Source of the DNA: Pteria penguin | Taxonomy: Eukaryota > Mollusca > Bivalvia > Pterioida > Pteriidae | Assembly: GCA_035048485.1 (NCBI GenBank) | Contig: CM068587.1 | Location: 44,825,496-44,889,495, forward strand | DNA: 64,000 bases | Reading direction: 5' to 3' | Shown: in pieces, positions 13,901-24,142 of the stretch | Layout of the letters: each line of letters opens with the position of its first letter | Position numbering within the stretch: the first letter of the stretch is position 1 | Notes under the pieces: model-generated | The model's database searches: none | What the model saw: only the letters and a program-made list of their open reading frames with translations | What the model was told of the DNA's origin: nothing | Made by a program: the position numbers and the translations under genes

Positions 13901-16900
13901 TGTGGTGGTATATGATAGGATCTAACTTAAAGATGTGCACATGGGTTTTATACTGGGGTCTGGTCCCTGGGTTAGGGAAAAATGGGAGGTTAAAAAAACT
14001 TTTCCACACTTCTTTTCCTTAACCAAGACAGATGCAGATGATTTAGTGGTGATGCACAAAAAGGTCTTACTTGTCTGAAAATACAATCTATACCATGTCT
14101 GTTGTTGTCCATATCCATCATGTCAAAAATCAATATTTAGGCACATCATGCACCCACTTAATGTTGCCCTATTTTTCCAGAATGAATATAAAGTTTATAT
14201 ACTTAAATTCCAAACCCAGGACATATAATTATGATGACATTGCAAAATGATTGTTCATCATTTAATTTCAGTACCAAACTCATATTAAGGAGCATTATTT
14301 TGTTCATGTTTAGTTTTTTGTATTTGGTTACCTAGCATAATATATTCATGATTATTATGAATAACAAGGTATGCAAAACTACAGTGGGTGAACAGTTCTG
14401 TAAGTCTAGCTGTATGAAGTTATATGATCAGTTAATCTCGCCATGATCCTGACAATTCACCAATTAGAGAAGTGGTATTACAGCAATATGTCAGTAAGAT
14501 GCCCACTTCTGTAAATGGGAAAATAAGAACTTTGGGATGTGAATCAGAGATCTGCATTGTATTCGACATATTGCTGTTCAAGACATCTGAAGTGAATTTA
14601 ATCAAGTTATTTAGGAAAACATTAAGGGACAGCATTTGACTTTTACAAAGTTCGGGTTTGATTTGCTATTAGTTTTGATTCTCGTCCTTTACTCTGAATT
14701 CCAGAAATGCTGCTTGCATGTGTATGTTACACTCAGAGAATATTAATCATTCTATTTTGAACATTCCTTGTTAAATGTAGATCTGTATAATATTTTCCAT
14801 ATAAGCAAAACAGTAAAATTTCTTCAGATATTGCCAGCAGTACTTTATCATCTACATGTCAAGTCATTGTAGCTTGTTACTATCTATTAGTATTACAGAA
14901 AATGTGATACCATAATTCATGACATTATGACCTTGACCGTCAACTTTAACCTTTATTTAGAAAATGCCCGCATGAAGAATTTTGTAGCTCCGAGAGGCAT
15001 AGTGTTTCACAAACACATCTTGTTTTATATGTATTTCAAATGAAGAATCATTAAAAAAAAAACACAACGATTTTAAATACTGGTATGTGCTTATGACTTT
15101 TTCAAAATGTTGATATTAACATAATTCATTTGAATCTATTAGATCATCCATTTTAGGGTTCCTTTATTCATTTTGAAAATCTTTTTTTTAAATAGATAAT
15201 AAGTTATAATTCACTTCATCATCATCTCTTCATATTTGTTATATTCAGCACAGATTTTTAATGAAGTTACTAGGGATTTGTTCTTATACAGCAAAGATCC
15301 ATAAAGCTTCACAAAAGTTTGGTAGGGAATAATGAATGATATTTTTTACATGTCTTACCTTGAAGTGTACAAATTATTGTAATTTTCCAAAATTCATAAT
15401 TTCTCATAAGTTTTCTCGGTCCTAGATATATAGGGTATGAAGCAAGTATTGCCAGTGGTTTCTAATGCACTTAAGAAATAATGTGTTTGTTTATAATAAC
15501 CCAATTGTCTCTTGATAATTTTCAGTGCCGAGTTTAAATGTTTTGGTCCATTTCTACATGATCACATAATACTTGACATAGAGTATGGACTGACATCCAT
15601 TGGTGCATCTGTCTGTCTAGATTAAGTTGTGCATACATCTTTACACCGTTTCTTATTAAATTGACCTGATCTCTTATAGGAAAAGGTATCATTTGTAGGT
15701 GACCACAAGACTCTGAACAAGGATTTGACTTTCTGGGGAAAGGGGATCAAAACACCTTGTCTGTGCTTCTCTTGTTGTATCATTTTGGAAACCAATGATC
15801 TGATATATAACTTTTGAAGTTGTGTACCTGGCTCCTGTGAAGGGGCATATGAGCAGAGATAAAAGATCTTGTCTGTACATGTACTACTAATTCTAAAACA
15901 TCAGTTCATTATGAATTGTCAGTGGTAAATGATAACATTCAATTTTTCTTCATATCTTTTGTGAAGATACTCTATAAAGAAATATTCTAAACTATTGACA
16001 CCACTTTTTATGCTCCCCTTCAAAAAAGGAGGGGCATATTGTTTTGCTGCCGTTGGTCAGTCGGTTGGTCAGTCCATTTACAGTTTCCGCTCATTATCTC
16101 TGGAACCATTTAAGATATTGAACTGATATTTGGTATACAGATGCATCTCAAGGATATCTAGGTCAACTTCAAACTTGGTTATTGTTCAATAATTTTTGTC
16201 ATAGTTATCCCCCTTGGACTAAGAAAATTTCTTAAAATTAGCAGTTTCAGCTCATTATCTCAGGAGAGGATGGAGTTATTGAGTTGATATTCTGCACATA
16301 ACTCTGGAACCAATAAAGATATTGAATTAATATTTGATATACTGATACATCTAAAATTCAAATTTGGTTATGGTTCAATAATTTTTGTGAGAGTTATCCC
16401 CCTTGGACTTAGAAAATTTGAGGAATTCGTTATAACGTATTAAATCTGTTATAACAAATTTGAGGAATATATGAATTCAAGAAGTCGTTATTTCGAATTT
16501 AATTTGTTTAAATGAATTTCAAAATCTGTTAAAACGAATTCAACAAATTTGTTATAACATATTTAATTTGTTATAACGAATTCCTCAAATTTGTTGTAAC
16601 AGATTTAATTCGTTATAACGAATTCATCAAATTTGTTAAAACGAATTAAATCCTTTTTAACAAATTCAAGAATTCGTTAAAACGAAATTTAATCTGTTTT
16701 AACAAATTCAAGAATTCGTTATATCAAATTCAAAAATATTTTTGATAGGTCCTAAATAGGCTTCCGTACATATCTGTTAATCATTACACAGTTTTAAATG
16801 GAAAAATTTTGTTTGTGGGTGATTATGAGGAGTAGATGACCTCTAATGGGGTCATGTGAGTTATGCCCATGTTACAAAAATAACCAGGGGGGGCATATGC

Positions 16901-17316
16901 TATGTTGGCATTGCCCTTGTTTTTATTTTTTACCCTTCTTTTAATGAATGATAAATTTTTTGTTTAACAGTAAAACTTACCATTTGCTTTAAAAGGCTTT
17001 CTTGAATTTTCATCATTTTCAAGCTAAATGTCTATGATAAACACATATTGTTTTGTTCGTTTAATATATGTAAATTTGATATAATTTTTCTAACTATATG
17101 TGCATAAAATTTCTTTATCTTAAATGCCTGTAAAATTTCCAATGAAATTTGTATTATTTTCTAAATTACATGTGTAATTGAAATTTGTGTGATATATATT
17201 TTCAGTTGCTATGCTATAATTCCCGTGAAAGGCTTGGATCAGGAATGAATGGAGCGGAGGATATTAAATCGCATCCATTTTTCTCGGGAATTGACTGGAA
17301 TCAGTTAGAGGCTTAA
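452..17316 (+). CDS. RPS6KC1: RPS6KC1-like ribosomal protein S6 kinase delta-1, 3' part (5 exons)
   Basis: Join 452-1941, 2350-2477, 3241-3323, 5843-5938 and 17206-17316: 1908 nt, 635 codons plus TAA, with every junction in frame and GT-AG. The order matches the C-terminal kinase domain of RPS6KC1 (RPK118), an endosomal PX-MIT-kinase protein that binds sphingosine kinase and PI3P. Seen: hinge strand LLLQHATGGKLWNYI, an insert of about 420 residues, helix E (CIKQWIAEIVVAVGKLHADG), catalytic loop CRDLKPDNILL, APE, DWWSLG, and the tail ERLGSG...DIKSHPFF. The DFG site is TYF, as I recall for the vertebrate protein, so Mg-ATP chemistry is doubtful. The 5' end (PX, MIT, glycine loop, beta-3 lysine) would lie upstream of the window. 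Introns are 408, 763, 2519 and 11267 bp. The identification rests on remembered family sequence, not a search. Confidence 0.93.
2350..2477 (+). CDS. RPS6KC1: RPS6KC1 exon B: catalytic loop and degenerate DFG
   Basis: The acceptor AATAG precedes 2350. The first base completes the Arg codon of the C-R-D triplet, followed by DLKPDNILLGDRGHVILTYF. The HRD histidine is Cys, while the catalytic Asp, the following Lys and the Asn are present. The metal-binding DFG is replaced by TYF. The exon ends in VAP plus the first base of Glu (APE motif), with donor CAG|GTAAAC. Confidence 0.92.
3036..3213. mobile_element. 178-bp MITE with TA target duplication in RPS6KC1 intron
   Basis: The ends are inverted repeats: CAGTCAAACCTGTCTATTAA on the left, and on the right the reverse complement reads CAGTAAAACCTGTCTTACCG. 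A TA dinucleotide flanks both ends (3034-3035, 3214-3215), as expected for Tc1/mariner-type insertion. Internal copies of 'gacaggtg(a/g)cct' add further symmetry. There is no coding capacity. It lies 27 bp upstream of exon C. Confidence 0.72.
3241..3323 (+). CDS. RPS6KC1: RPS6KC1 exon C: APE and DWWSLG (subdomains VIII-IX)
   Basis: The acceptor is TTACAG. The exon completes the APE Glu and then reads VNNIGGYTESCDWWSLGTLM and YELLVGR, the P+1/helix F region with the conserved Asp of DxWSxG. It ends on a full Arg codon with donor GTACGT at 3324. Confidence 0.92.
3870..4924 (+). pseudogene. decayed mariner-family (DD34D) transposase
   Basis: Fragments in several frames line up in mariner order. 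The N-terminal helix-turn-helix (MEINEVRAVIKYLCKKGMTV) is at 3870. Then come VDIVHTLVMCDRRRNL and ISYGAVQSILTDILG, DETWIHHFDPESKKQ from 4349 (first catalytic Asp), DNAPAHASQVA from 4633 (second Asp), and YSPGLSPSVL near 4720-4743, where the third catalytic Asp should be. That position, exactly 35 residues after the second Asp, is Val (GTT at 4738-4740). The C-terminal piece is DQNEAFYFEGIQKLEQR. Frameshifts and stops (for example after RRRNL) break the frame. The length of about 1.05 kb fits the family. Clear terminal repeats were not found. It lies in sense orientation in the intron between exons C and D. Confidence 0.85.
5317..5745. repeat. 21-bp minisatellite (gtggcagataggrgtgaag)
   Basis: Roughly 20 degenerate units of 'aggtgtggcagataggagtga' type, irregular at first (gctggcaggtagaag variants) and regular after 5520. 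The regular part is stop-free in one frame because 21 is a multiple of three. It lies about 100 bp upstream of the acceptor of exon D. Confidence 0.85.
5843..5938 (+). CDS. RPS6KC1: RPS6KC1 exon D: C-lobe helices G-H
   Basis: Exactly 32 codons between TTTATTGCAG and GTAGGG. It reads SLSSCHPGGITCHTLLYIPD and then HVSAEAHGLLQQ, which matches the human order of CHPAGI..T.LN.P..VSEEA..L.QQ. The 14-bp satellite starts only about 20 bp after its donor. Confidence 0.92.
5957..6346. repeat. 14-bp satellite, proximal block
   Basis: About 28 tandem copies of TATGCTGTACAATG. Most variation is at two sites: G/A in 'gctGtac/gctAtac' and A/G in 'acAatg/acAGtg'. It is interrupted at 6347 by a TIR element and resumes in the same orientation and phase at 7094. 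Confidence 0.95.
6347..7093. mobile_element. 747-bp TIR element nested in the 14-bp satellite
   Basis: The ends are perfect 12-bp inverted repeats: CAGGGCTCGAAA at 6347-6358, and TTTCGAGCCCTG at 7082-7093. ATGTA flanks both sides (6342-6346, 7094-7098). Removing the element and one ATGTA restores the 14-bp phase exactly. The interior includes a short direct repeat (TTTTTGTGCGGACTAATGG type, 7000-7040) and no long conserved frame, so it is non-autonomous. The CAGGG start resembles hAT elements, but a 5-bp duplication is not the usual 8 bp, so the superfamily is open. Confidence 0.82.
7094..10714. repeat. 14-bp satellite, main block (about 258 copies)
   Basis: Continuous tandem TATGCTGTACAATG. 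Occasional variants are 'taccatg', 'tattctatac', 'gtgcaatg', and one +1 at about 8689 (tacaaatg). Because 14 is not divisible by three, each strand cycles through its frames. The unit lacks stops in all + frames, giving spurious frames of up to about 458 codons and 42-bp/14-residue periodic peptides. It ends where 'atgtgaaatcctcac' begins. It fills a third of the last RPS6KC1 intron. Confidence 0.96.
10715..11199. other. intron sequence, no recognised feature
   Basis: AT-rich intronic sequence. A weak 'tatctcaag...actttgagata' pairing near 10866-10910 may be a MITE remnant. There is no coding signal. Confidence 0.4.
11200..11515 (+). mobile_element. tRNA-derived SINE, two related degenerate tRNA-like units
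   Basis: A unit at 11428-11505 has an A-box match (TAGCTCAATGG), an anticodon-arm-like 'ctgccttgatagcgg' and a weak B box (ggttcagtc). A second, diverged unit at 11218-11295 shares 'caccttgatagtgg' and 'tctg..' in the same order. Neither has a convincing acceptor stem, so this is read as SINE and not as a tRNA gene. Confidence 0.5.
11516..12330. other. intron sequence, nothing recognised
   Basis: AT-rich and non-repetitive by eye. Only short open frames, without family resemblance. Confidence 0.4.
12331..12702. mobile_element. MITE with about 75-bp terminal inverted repeats
   Basis: The left arm 12333-12408 (tactcatcttcatgagtcaa ... cttgactgattgcattcaaagg) pairs with 12623-12700 (cctttgaatgcattcagtcaaggg ... 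gtgaagatgaggggtac). The interior of about 210 bp has no frame. Exact ends and target duplication are uncertain. Confidence 0.7.
12740..13250. repeat. degenerate 'tgaccttgaactttga' repeat-family remnant
   Basis: Repeated phrases 'tgacctttgaccttgaactttgatctac' and 'ttggacctttgtgactgacc' recur. The wording resembles the tandem units at 49.1-50.2 kb. There is no coding signal. Confidence 0.4.
13365..13582 (+). mobile_element. tRNA-derived SINE (V-SINE-like), diverged copy
   Basis: The body matches the 54-kb copies in order: 'tgtcctgtctttt.gaatgagacag', 'aaaaccga.gtcc', 'ggtaagtgtggcatgtcaaagatcc', 'gggtaggtccgttgcaaaggta', 'gcatcaggc.gatgcc'. The head before 13430 is badly decayed. On the other strand, 13583-13620 again looks tRNA-like (agctcaatggatgagatgct). 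Confidence 0.65.
13621..16008. other. intron sequence, nothing recognised
   Basis: Unique-looking AT-rich DNA inside the last RPS6KC1 intron. No exon with splice sites and family resemblance was found on either strand. Confidence 0.4.
16009..16923 (+). mobile_element. non-autonomous 'ggaggggcatattgttttgc' element, copy 1
   Basis: It starts with a short hairpin (ctccccttc...gaggggcatattg), then a 'ggtcagtcggttggtcagtcc' run, 'tttccgctcattatctctggaacc' and related phrases. It ends 'taaccagggggggcatatgctatgttggcattgcccttg'. Copy 2 at 35673-36350 shares start, middle and end in the same order. No coding capacity. It carries a secondary insertion at 16415-16768. Confidence 0.72.
16415..16768. mobile_element. 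palindrome-cluster insertion inside the 16-kb element
   Basis: Between 16424 and 16735 the sequence is a chain of AATTYGTTATAACGAATT-like palindromes; GAATTCGTTATAACGAATTC is a perfect 20-bp palindrome. The right end, 'ataggcttccgta', resembles the terminal repeat of the MITE at 33424-33653, and the 35.7-kb copy lacks the block. The left terminal repeat is missing. Confidence 0.6.
17206..17316 (+). CDS. RPS6KC1: RPS6KC1 terminal coding exon E
   Basis: The acceptor ATATTTTCAG leads into LLCYNSRERLGSGMNGAEDI, then KSHPFFSGIDWNQLEA and TAA at 17314-17316. The ERLG(S/A)G and DIKSHPFF motifs are the AGC-kinase C-lobe end. No hydrophobic-motif tail follows, as in human RPS6KC1. It is separated from the previous exon by 11267 bp of repeat-filled intron. 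Confidence 0.93.
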   Translation: MLCYNSRERLGSGMNGAEDIKSHPFFSGIDWNQLEA

Positions 17317-17393
17317 ATGTAGTCCTTTTTCATTATTTCCTTAATCATTTTGATGAACTGAGAACAAACTGGAATCCAGAAGATTTAGTCAAT

Positions 17394-17399
17394 AATAAA
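17394..17399 (+). promoter_or_regulatory. probable polyadenylation signal of RPS6KC1
   Basis: An AATAAA hexamer lies 78 bp after the stop codon. It is the nearest canonical signal. The cleavage site itself cannot be seen. Confidence 0.5.
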
Positions 17400-18992
17400 A
17401 ATTATTAAAACCTGTGTCTTTTGAAAAGCTTTTGTAAATGCACTTAGAATGCAGAAAGATAAACCTGCATAAATTTGATGTTACTTATGTCATCAAGAGT
17501 ATGTGATACATGTATTAGGATGTTTGAAATATATATTTATATTAAAAATTTTAAAATATCTCTGAAAGGAAGGTAGCCTTTGTGATATATCCTTTTCTTT
17601 TATAAAACATCTGAACATTCAGATTTACTTCTCTTTCCTTTGACAAAGGTGACAAATGTCCACTTTCATATTCTCCACATTGACTGCTTAGATGCTTTCA
17701 AAATAATGAATTAAGTTTGAATGTGTCATCATCATACCAAGAATTTTGAAATGGGACACCTGATTTAGATTTATTGTGAACTTGAACATACAGCATAGAG
17801 TTAATGCACAGTGAATTGATTTTCAGCATGAACAGATTTATGTTACTTTGACACAATTTGATTACATGTCATGTTGTCACTTAGAGTAACATGTACATTC
17901 AGTATAGACTTTACATAGAGCTTTACAAGTATATTGGCTACAAGCCTTTATTACATGTTATTATCAGGGACTGAATCTTTGAATAGTATATATATATATA
18001 CACACACACACTTCATGTACATAGAATATCAATGATAAAATTATTAGGAATCTATGATATATTGAAAAACTCCAATAATTTTTATTATACAACCAGAATC
18101 AAGGTATCAACTGAGTTATTGACCCTGAAATACCAAAAAAAAATATATGAAATATTGACTTCATTTGTTTGTGCCAAACATATTAGAATAGTGGCAACTA
18201 TGATCCCACCAAATGGTTACACATTGCTTTTGACAATGATGTATTCTATTGTTATTGCATCTAATGTCATTTTTAATACTTTAATTTTATTAGCATGTAT
18301 TTAGAACTTGCATGAATATCTTAACATTGATTAATATACATGTTTTACTCATTTGTTTTATATTCAGAGGCACTCAAAACATGACCTTTTGCCAATTGGT
18401 CTTACAGCAAACAATATTGGGGCCTGTATTAATTACTATGTACATTTACTTGTCTGTCTGTATGTCTATCCATCTTGTCTGTTCACGTACATATTGTATT
18501 TAGGAAAAAAAACCTACAGTTTTTAATCTTTAATCAACAGAGTTTATTTAAATTGCATGACAAAAATGATTGTGAAATTACATGCACATTGTCAAATGTA
18601 CAAGATTACATACTAAATCTCTTTCTTAGCTCATTAGAGCCAAAGGCTTAATTTTTTTGTAGGTTTTTCAACTCAGAATTTTTCATCATTGCATTAACAT
18701 CATGTTATTGTTATCATAGCTCATTATGAACCTCTCAATAGAAACTTTGTGGAAAGAAAAATCACAATATGACAATGTGTGAGAAGGAAATATGATGCTG
18801 TTGAAAATTTTTTTAATGGAGTTATTGGCCTTTGAACTTACAATTTTTAGGTAGCCTGAGCCAAGGTCTGGCGTCCATGATCCAACAGTCGTCTGTAAAC
18901 TTACACATTTTCAACTTCTCTTAAATTGCAGGATAGATTTGTTCAAACTTGGTATCTTTATCACACTAGTAGACTTCAACAAAGTTTGTGTT
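17400..18992. other. 3' flank of RPS6KC1, nothing else recognised
   Basis: AT-rich. It includes a short (TA)n(CA)n microsatellite at 17987-18010. Short open frames at 18032-18503 have low-complexity, hydrophobic translations without family resemblance and are not called. Confidence 0.4.
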
Positions 18993-20471
18993 TTTAGCTC
19001 ACCTGAGCGTAGCTCAAGTGAGCTATTGTCATAGTGCAGCGTCCGTCGTTAACTTTTCTACATTTTCGACTTCTTCTCCAGAACCGCTGCACAGAATTTC
19101 ACCAAACTCCATAGGAAGTAAGTACTCAAGGTCCTCTACAAAGTTTGTGTTTTTTATGCCGATCCGTGATCCAAGATGGCCGCCATTGGCTCTGATTGGT
19201 TGACACATTTTCGACTTCTTCTCCAGAACTGCAGCACAGAATTTCACCAAACTTCATAGGAAGTAAGTACTCAAGGTCCTCTACCAAGTTTGTGTTTTTT
19301 TTGCCGATCCGTGATCCAAGATGGCCGCCATTGGCTCTGATTGGTTGACACATTTTCGACTTCTCCAGAACTGCTGCACAGAATTTCACCAAACTTCATA
19401 GGAAGTAAGTACTCAAAGTCCTCTACCAAGTTTGTGTTTTTTATGCCGATCCGTGATCCAAGATGGCCGCCATTGGCTCTGATTGGTTGACACATTTTCG
19501 ACTTCTCCTCCAGAACCGCTGCACAGAATTTCACCAAACTTCATAGGAAGTTGGTACTCAAGGTCCTCTACCAAGTTTGTGTTTTTTATGCCGATCCGGG
19601 ATACAAGATGGCCGCCATTGGCTCTGATTGGTTGACACATTTTTGACTTCTTCTCCAGAACCGCTGCACAGAATTTCACCAAACTTCATAGGAAGTAAGT
19701 ACTCAAGGTCCTCTACCAAGTTCGTGTTTTTTATGCCAGTCCGTGATCCAAGATGGCCGCCATTGGCTCTGATTGGTTGACACATTTTCAACTTCTTCTC
19801 CAGATCGGCTGCACAGAATTTCATCAAACCTCATAGGAAGTAAGTACTCGAGGTCTTCTACCAAGTTTGTGTTTTTTATGCCGATCTGTGATCCAAGATA
19901 ACCGCCATTGACTCTGATTGGTTGACACATTTTCGACTTCTCCTCCAGAACAGCTGCATAGAATTTCATCAAACTTCATGGAAAGTAAGTATTCAACATC
20001 CTCTACCACATTTTTGTTTTTTATGCCGATCCGTGATCCAAGATGGCCACCATTGACTCTGATTGGTTGACACATTTTCGACTTCTTCTCCAGAACCACT
20101 GCACAGAAATTCATCAAACTGCATAGAAAGTAAGTACTCAAGGTCCTCAACCAAGTTTGGTGTTTTTTATACCGATCCGTGATCCAAGATGGCCGCCATT
20201 GACTCTGATTGGTTGACACATTTTCAACTTCTTCTCCAGAACCACTGCACAAAATTTCACCAAACTGCATAGAAAGTAAGTACTCAAGGTCCTCTACCAA
20301 GTATAGGTTTTTCATGCCGATCCGTAATCCAAGATGGCCGCCATTGGCTCTGTTTGATTGACACATTTTCATCTTCCTCTCCAGAACCCCTGCACAGAAT
20401 TTCTTGCTTGCCTCTAAATATGTACTTTGTGCACAGGTGAGCGATATAGGCCCACTTGGGCCTCTTGTTTG
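18993..20471 (+). mobile_element. hairpin-ended non-autonomous element, copy A
   Basis: The left end is a hairpin, AGCTCACCTGAGC followed by GCTCAAGTGAGCT, then 'attgtcatagtgcagcgtccgtcg'. The right end, 'caggtgagcgatataggcccacttgggcctcttgtt', holds the hairpin AGGCCCACTTGGGCCT. The interior is about nine 145-bp repeats. Apparent peptides here are repeat translations with no homology that I recognise. The superfamily is not assigned: hairpins at both ends, no transposase. Confidence 0.75.
19050..20400. repeat. 145-bp tandem repeat inside copy A
   Basis: Each unit runs 'cacattttcgacttcttctc', 'cagaaccgctgcacagaatt', 'tcaccaaacttcataggaag', 'taagtactcaaggtcctcta', then AAGATGGCCGCCATTGG and GATTGGTT. 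About nine units, spaced 145 bp with small indels. One to three copies of the same unit close the proximal ends of elements C and E. Confidence 0.85.
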
Positions 20472-23400
20472 TTCTAATCTGTCAACAGGTGGTGCTACCA
20501 TACATGTAGACAAAAGTATGCCCAAGAAGGAACCCACCTTTGAAAATCTTCTTCAATAGGGATGCATTGATTAACAAAATAATGATATCTGAGTATTCTG
20601 GATGGATGTAAGATTCAAGTTTTTTTTTTTCAAATTTGAAAATGAATTTTTTTTTATTTAATTTTTTTTCCATTTGTTTTTATTTTCTTTACTTTGCAGC
20701 ACTCAGTAAGTAATATAAATAAAAAAAAGTTTAGGTTAGTCTTTTTTCCCACATTTTTGTGTGTCATTTTCTTGATTTATTCAATATGTTAAAGAAGGCA
20801 TAAAACATTTATTTGTTAACTTTTATTGCGAAATGTCTATTTGAAGGTTATTTGACAGTTTGATATCTAAATTGAGTTTTGTTGGTATATTATGAACTTT
20901 TCTCTTATTTTGGTATAAGCTAGTTCTGGCATGCAGAAGGAAAGTGGTCCAGATCCCTCTCTAGGCCTAATTTTTTTTTCATTTTATACCAAATCAAGTT
21001 TATGATTTATGAAGAAATATGATTTAAGAAAAAAAATGGAAAAATGAATTTACTCTGACTTTATATCTAACTTTAACTTTTTTTCACATACAATTTGATA
21101 TCATTATCTTGATTTCAATGTAGAGAAGCAAGTTTACAGTTTTTTATCTATAGTTAAGAACACAATAAGCAAAGAGAATATATATATATTTACCAGTTTC
21201 TTCAAACAGGCAGTTATTTGTGAATGAGCGAATTGTACTCGGATGAACATTGTTGGTCTACTTGTATCTCTTGTTTTTAAAGGAATAACATCTTTAAGAC
21301 GTAGAAATTGGAAAATCTTGGGTATCATCACCTTATACTTAATGAAAGGCATGTTCTTATCACACCATTAGGTTATTAAGTTCGTCAGGATAGTTCTTGT
21401 TTTCTTCGTTCACTGAGATGTTAGATACATGATGCTAGTTTGTAATAGGGATCATGATGGAAACTTTGTAGTTTTATACTGCTGAAACTGTCATAAAGAG
21501 TAGTCATTGTACTTAACACCTTCTGAAGATTCAAAATCTTTTCATGATTTGATCCACGATGCTCAAAATCTACACATACATATATCTCCCGATGATGTAA
21601 TCCTGTATTATAAAATCATCTTTTTGGGAATAGTTTTGAGGATTGAAAGAAGAATTTGTGATAATTATAAAGTTTTATGATGTTTGTAGTATTACATACA
21701 TGTATTTAATACGTATACTTCATTTGTAACGTCATTCAAATGTTTGTCACAATGATTATGTCTTAAATATAAAACAGATATAAAATTAATCAAAATACTG
21801 CTTATTGTCTGTTCATTTCTTGTTTATCAAAATGACACCAGACGGTATATGGTGTCATTCTTATCATCTGTAGAGAATCTGAAATCATTGCCCGCCTACT
21901 ATATTCTGTTACGACTCTTTGCAGTGTTTGTCGACAGGCATAGTTAAAATATAAAACCTGATACGGAATACGAACACAGCAAGCTAGAACACCCAGTTAA
22001 TGCATTTCTGCCAACACAGCAACACCTCTAATTGTGAGTATTATCAAGTACATTCGATCATTTAAACCGTGGAAACCGATATGTGTCTACTAATACAGTT
22101 CTTCATAGGGACGGTTGTATAGCGAGAGTGTAAAAGAGGGGGGAAATCACGCTTTGGCGGGAGAGGACGGTCGATTGTCGGAATTGTCCCCGTTTATCAT
22201 TGCACGACATGACAAGGAAAATCTCATAAAATAACGAAGAATTCCAATCGATTGCAAGATAATTATTTCCCATATATAAATAACCATAAGGCCGCTGATA
22301 TGTATTGACTGTCATGACGACGTTTCTGCTTTCTCGCATTTCTGAGATATATGACGTGGTTTGTGGAGAGAACTTCGGGATATTGTGCACTTTTTCAGTA
22401 TGTCAAGGTCAGTTGGGCTCCCATATGTGTGGATCTATCATATTGATTACTCTTACTAGCCGTATGTTGTTATGGTCTTTTAGCTGAATCTAGAAAGGTC
22501 GTGAGACGTCTATTGTAGCGGAGCCGTTTCGTATGTAATGTGCCTAATTGCTATTTTGCTAAATGATGTTTGCTTATTGCTCATTATTGCTTTTTAAATC
22601 AATAAGTAAAAAGTTTCCTCTTTACTGTATAAACACTTTCTAGAATCGTTATTGCCGTTACAGGACCCGTTGCACTATTGGTGTTTCCTTGTCACTTGCA
22701 TATACCTGCAAAAGCCAGAATTGTTATTGTTCTACTTCGCTTAAACAAAGATCGTTATCTTGAGTCTTCTAAAATGTTTTATTATTTCTTGTAAAAAAAA
22801 CTAAACTTTATTGGGTTTAGATAAGACAACATAAATCACCCAGGTCATGAACTTCGGGTAGTAGTGAATGAGCTTTGTCTCGGAGGAAACGACAGACTGC
22901 AGATTGTGTCTAATTGCGACGCGACAAGTAAAAGACTCCTTTTTGATGTTGCGAGAAACAAGAAATGGTTTAATAACGGCAATGTCTCTGCTTACTGTAC
23001 ATATAATAGATATAAAGGCTTTTACAACGTCCTTTGGTGTCTGATGACCACGGTCATTTTTTCTTTTTTTTTTATCATAAAAATTTACCACCACCTTTAT
23101 ATGCTGTATGGAGAGCTTTTTGCGTTGCGTCAGGTAGACCTAACGTTACATCGGGAAATTCATTCCAAAGCTTGAGAGTATTAAATGAATTCAAAACACC
23201 TTTCTGTAAAACAAGAAATACTTTAATAATAAATATAATCGTGAAGTTGTTTGATTATTAGATAGATTTTCACATCAATGACATCAAATTATTTATAACT
23301 ATAGCTCGTGCTTTCGAAACGCTGGTTTCCAACATTCAAATTGTCCTACATGCATGTTTGCTGGCATGTCAAATCGCTCTCCTTATAAAGGAAGAAAAAA

Positions 23401-24142
23401 AGATGGAGTTCAACGAATGTAGCTACATTGTATCGTAAGGTTTGCTCAAACCAATGAGACAATGAAATGAAAGCAATAAGAGAAAAATGAAACGTATACG
23501 TATATGTTGTTCATTCAGTCGTTTTTTGTTTTTGTTTTTGGGTTTTTTTTGGGGGGGGGGGTTGTTTTGTTTTTTGGTTTTGTTTTTTTATTTTTTTTTT
23601 TTTTGTATTTTTTTGGGGAGGGGGGGTTGTGTGTGTAATATTGGATGTCCATGATGGTTTGTGTGGGAAGGCAAAAGGAAATATATAGAAGGCTTATGGC
23701 GGTAGGAAACATTTCATAAGTAAGGGGACAAACCTTGAATTTCGTTTCGTCTTGTAACGTGATAAAAATTGGTCCATGATCTCTCTTTGCACCCGATTCC
23801 TACGGGCCTGAGAGATAAGTGTACATTGTGATTTTGTAAAAAAGAATTATTTTATGCTCATCGAGTCTTCGTTATAGTGTTAGACTTCCGGTTCCAGTAA
23901 AGAGAGACGGGTTACTTGATTATGAAATGACTCCAGTTACGATTCTTTGGACTATAAAGTAATATTTTCAAGACTTTTTTTGTTAAGTAGAAAGAGGAAT
24001 TATCCCAAATTTCATCAGTATATTCGAAAACTGAGAGAACATAATCTTAAGAATTTTGCTTGAAATTTTAAAAAGTTTTAAGGTTCACGTTACTGTATTG
24101 GGTTTTTATCGACTCCTTCGGAAAATAGATATATTCTAACCA
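20472..24142. other. intergenic, no gene recognised
   Basis: Mostly unique AT-rich DNA with poly-T tracts (20619-20671) and a T/G-rich low-complexity stretch at 23521-23636. The open frame at 22864-23175 (103 codons) is the longest. Its translation resembles no family I know, and no splice context supports it. Confidence 0.4.

Noticed and set aside
18993..20471. Helitron
   Set aside because: Hairpins are present, but there is no TC start and no convincing CTRR end, and hairpins occur at both ends.
19029..20537. Serial 88-237 codon frames on the minus strand (MVKFCAAVLEKKSKM...)
   Set aside because: Repeated every 145 bp and produced by the repeat unit inside a mobile element. No known protein.
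22864..23175. 103-codon possible gene
   Set aside because: No family resemblance, no splice or promoter context, and an overlapping frame on the opposite strand.
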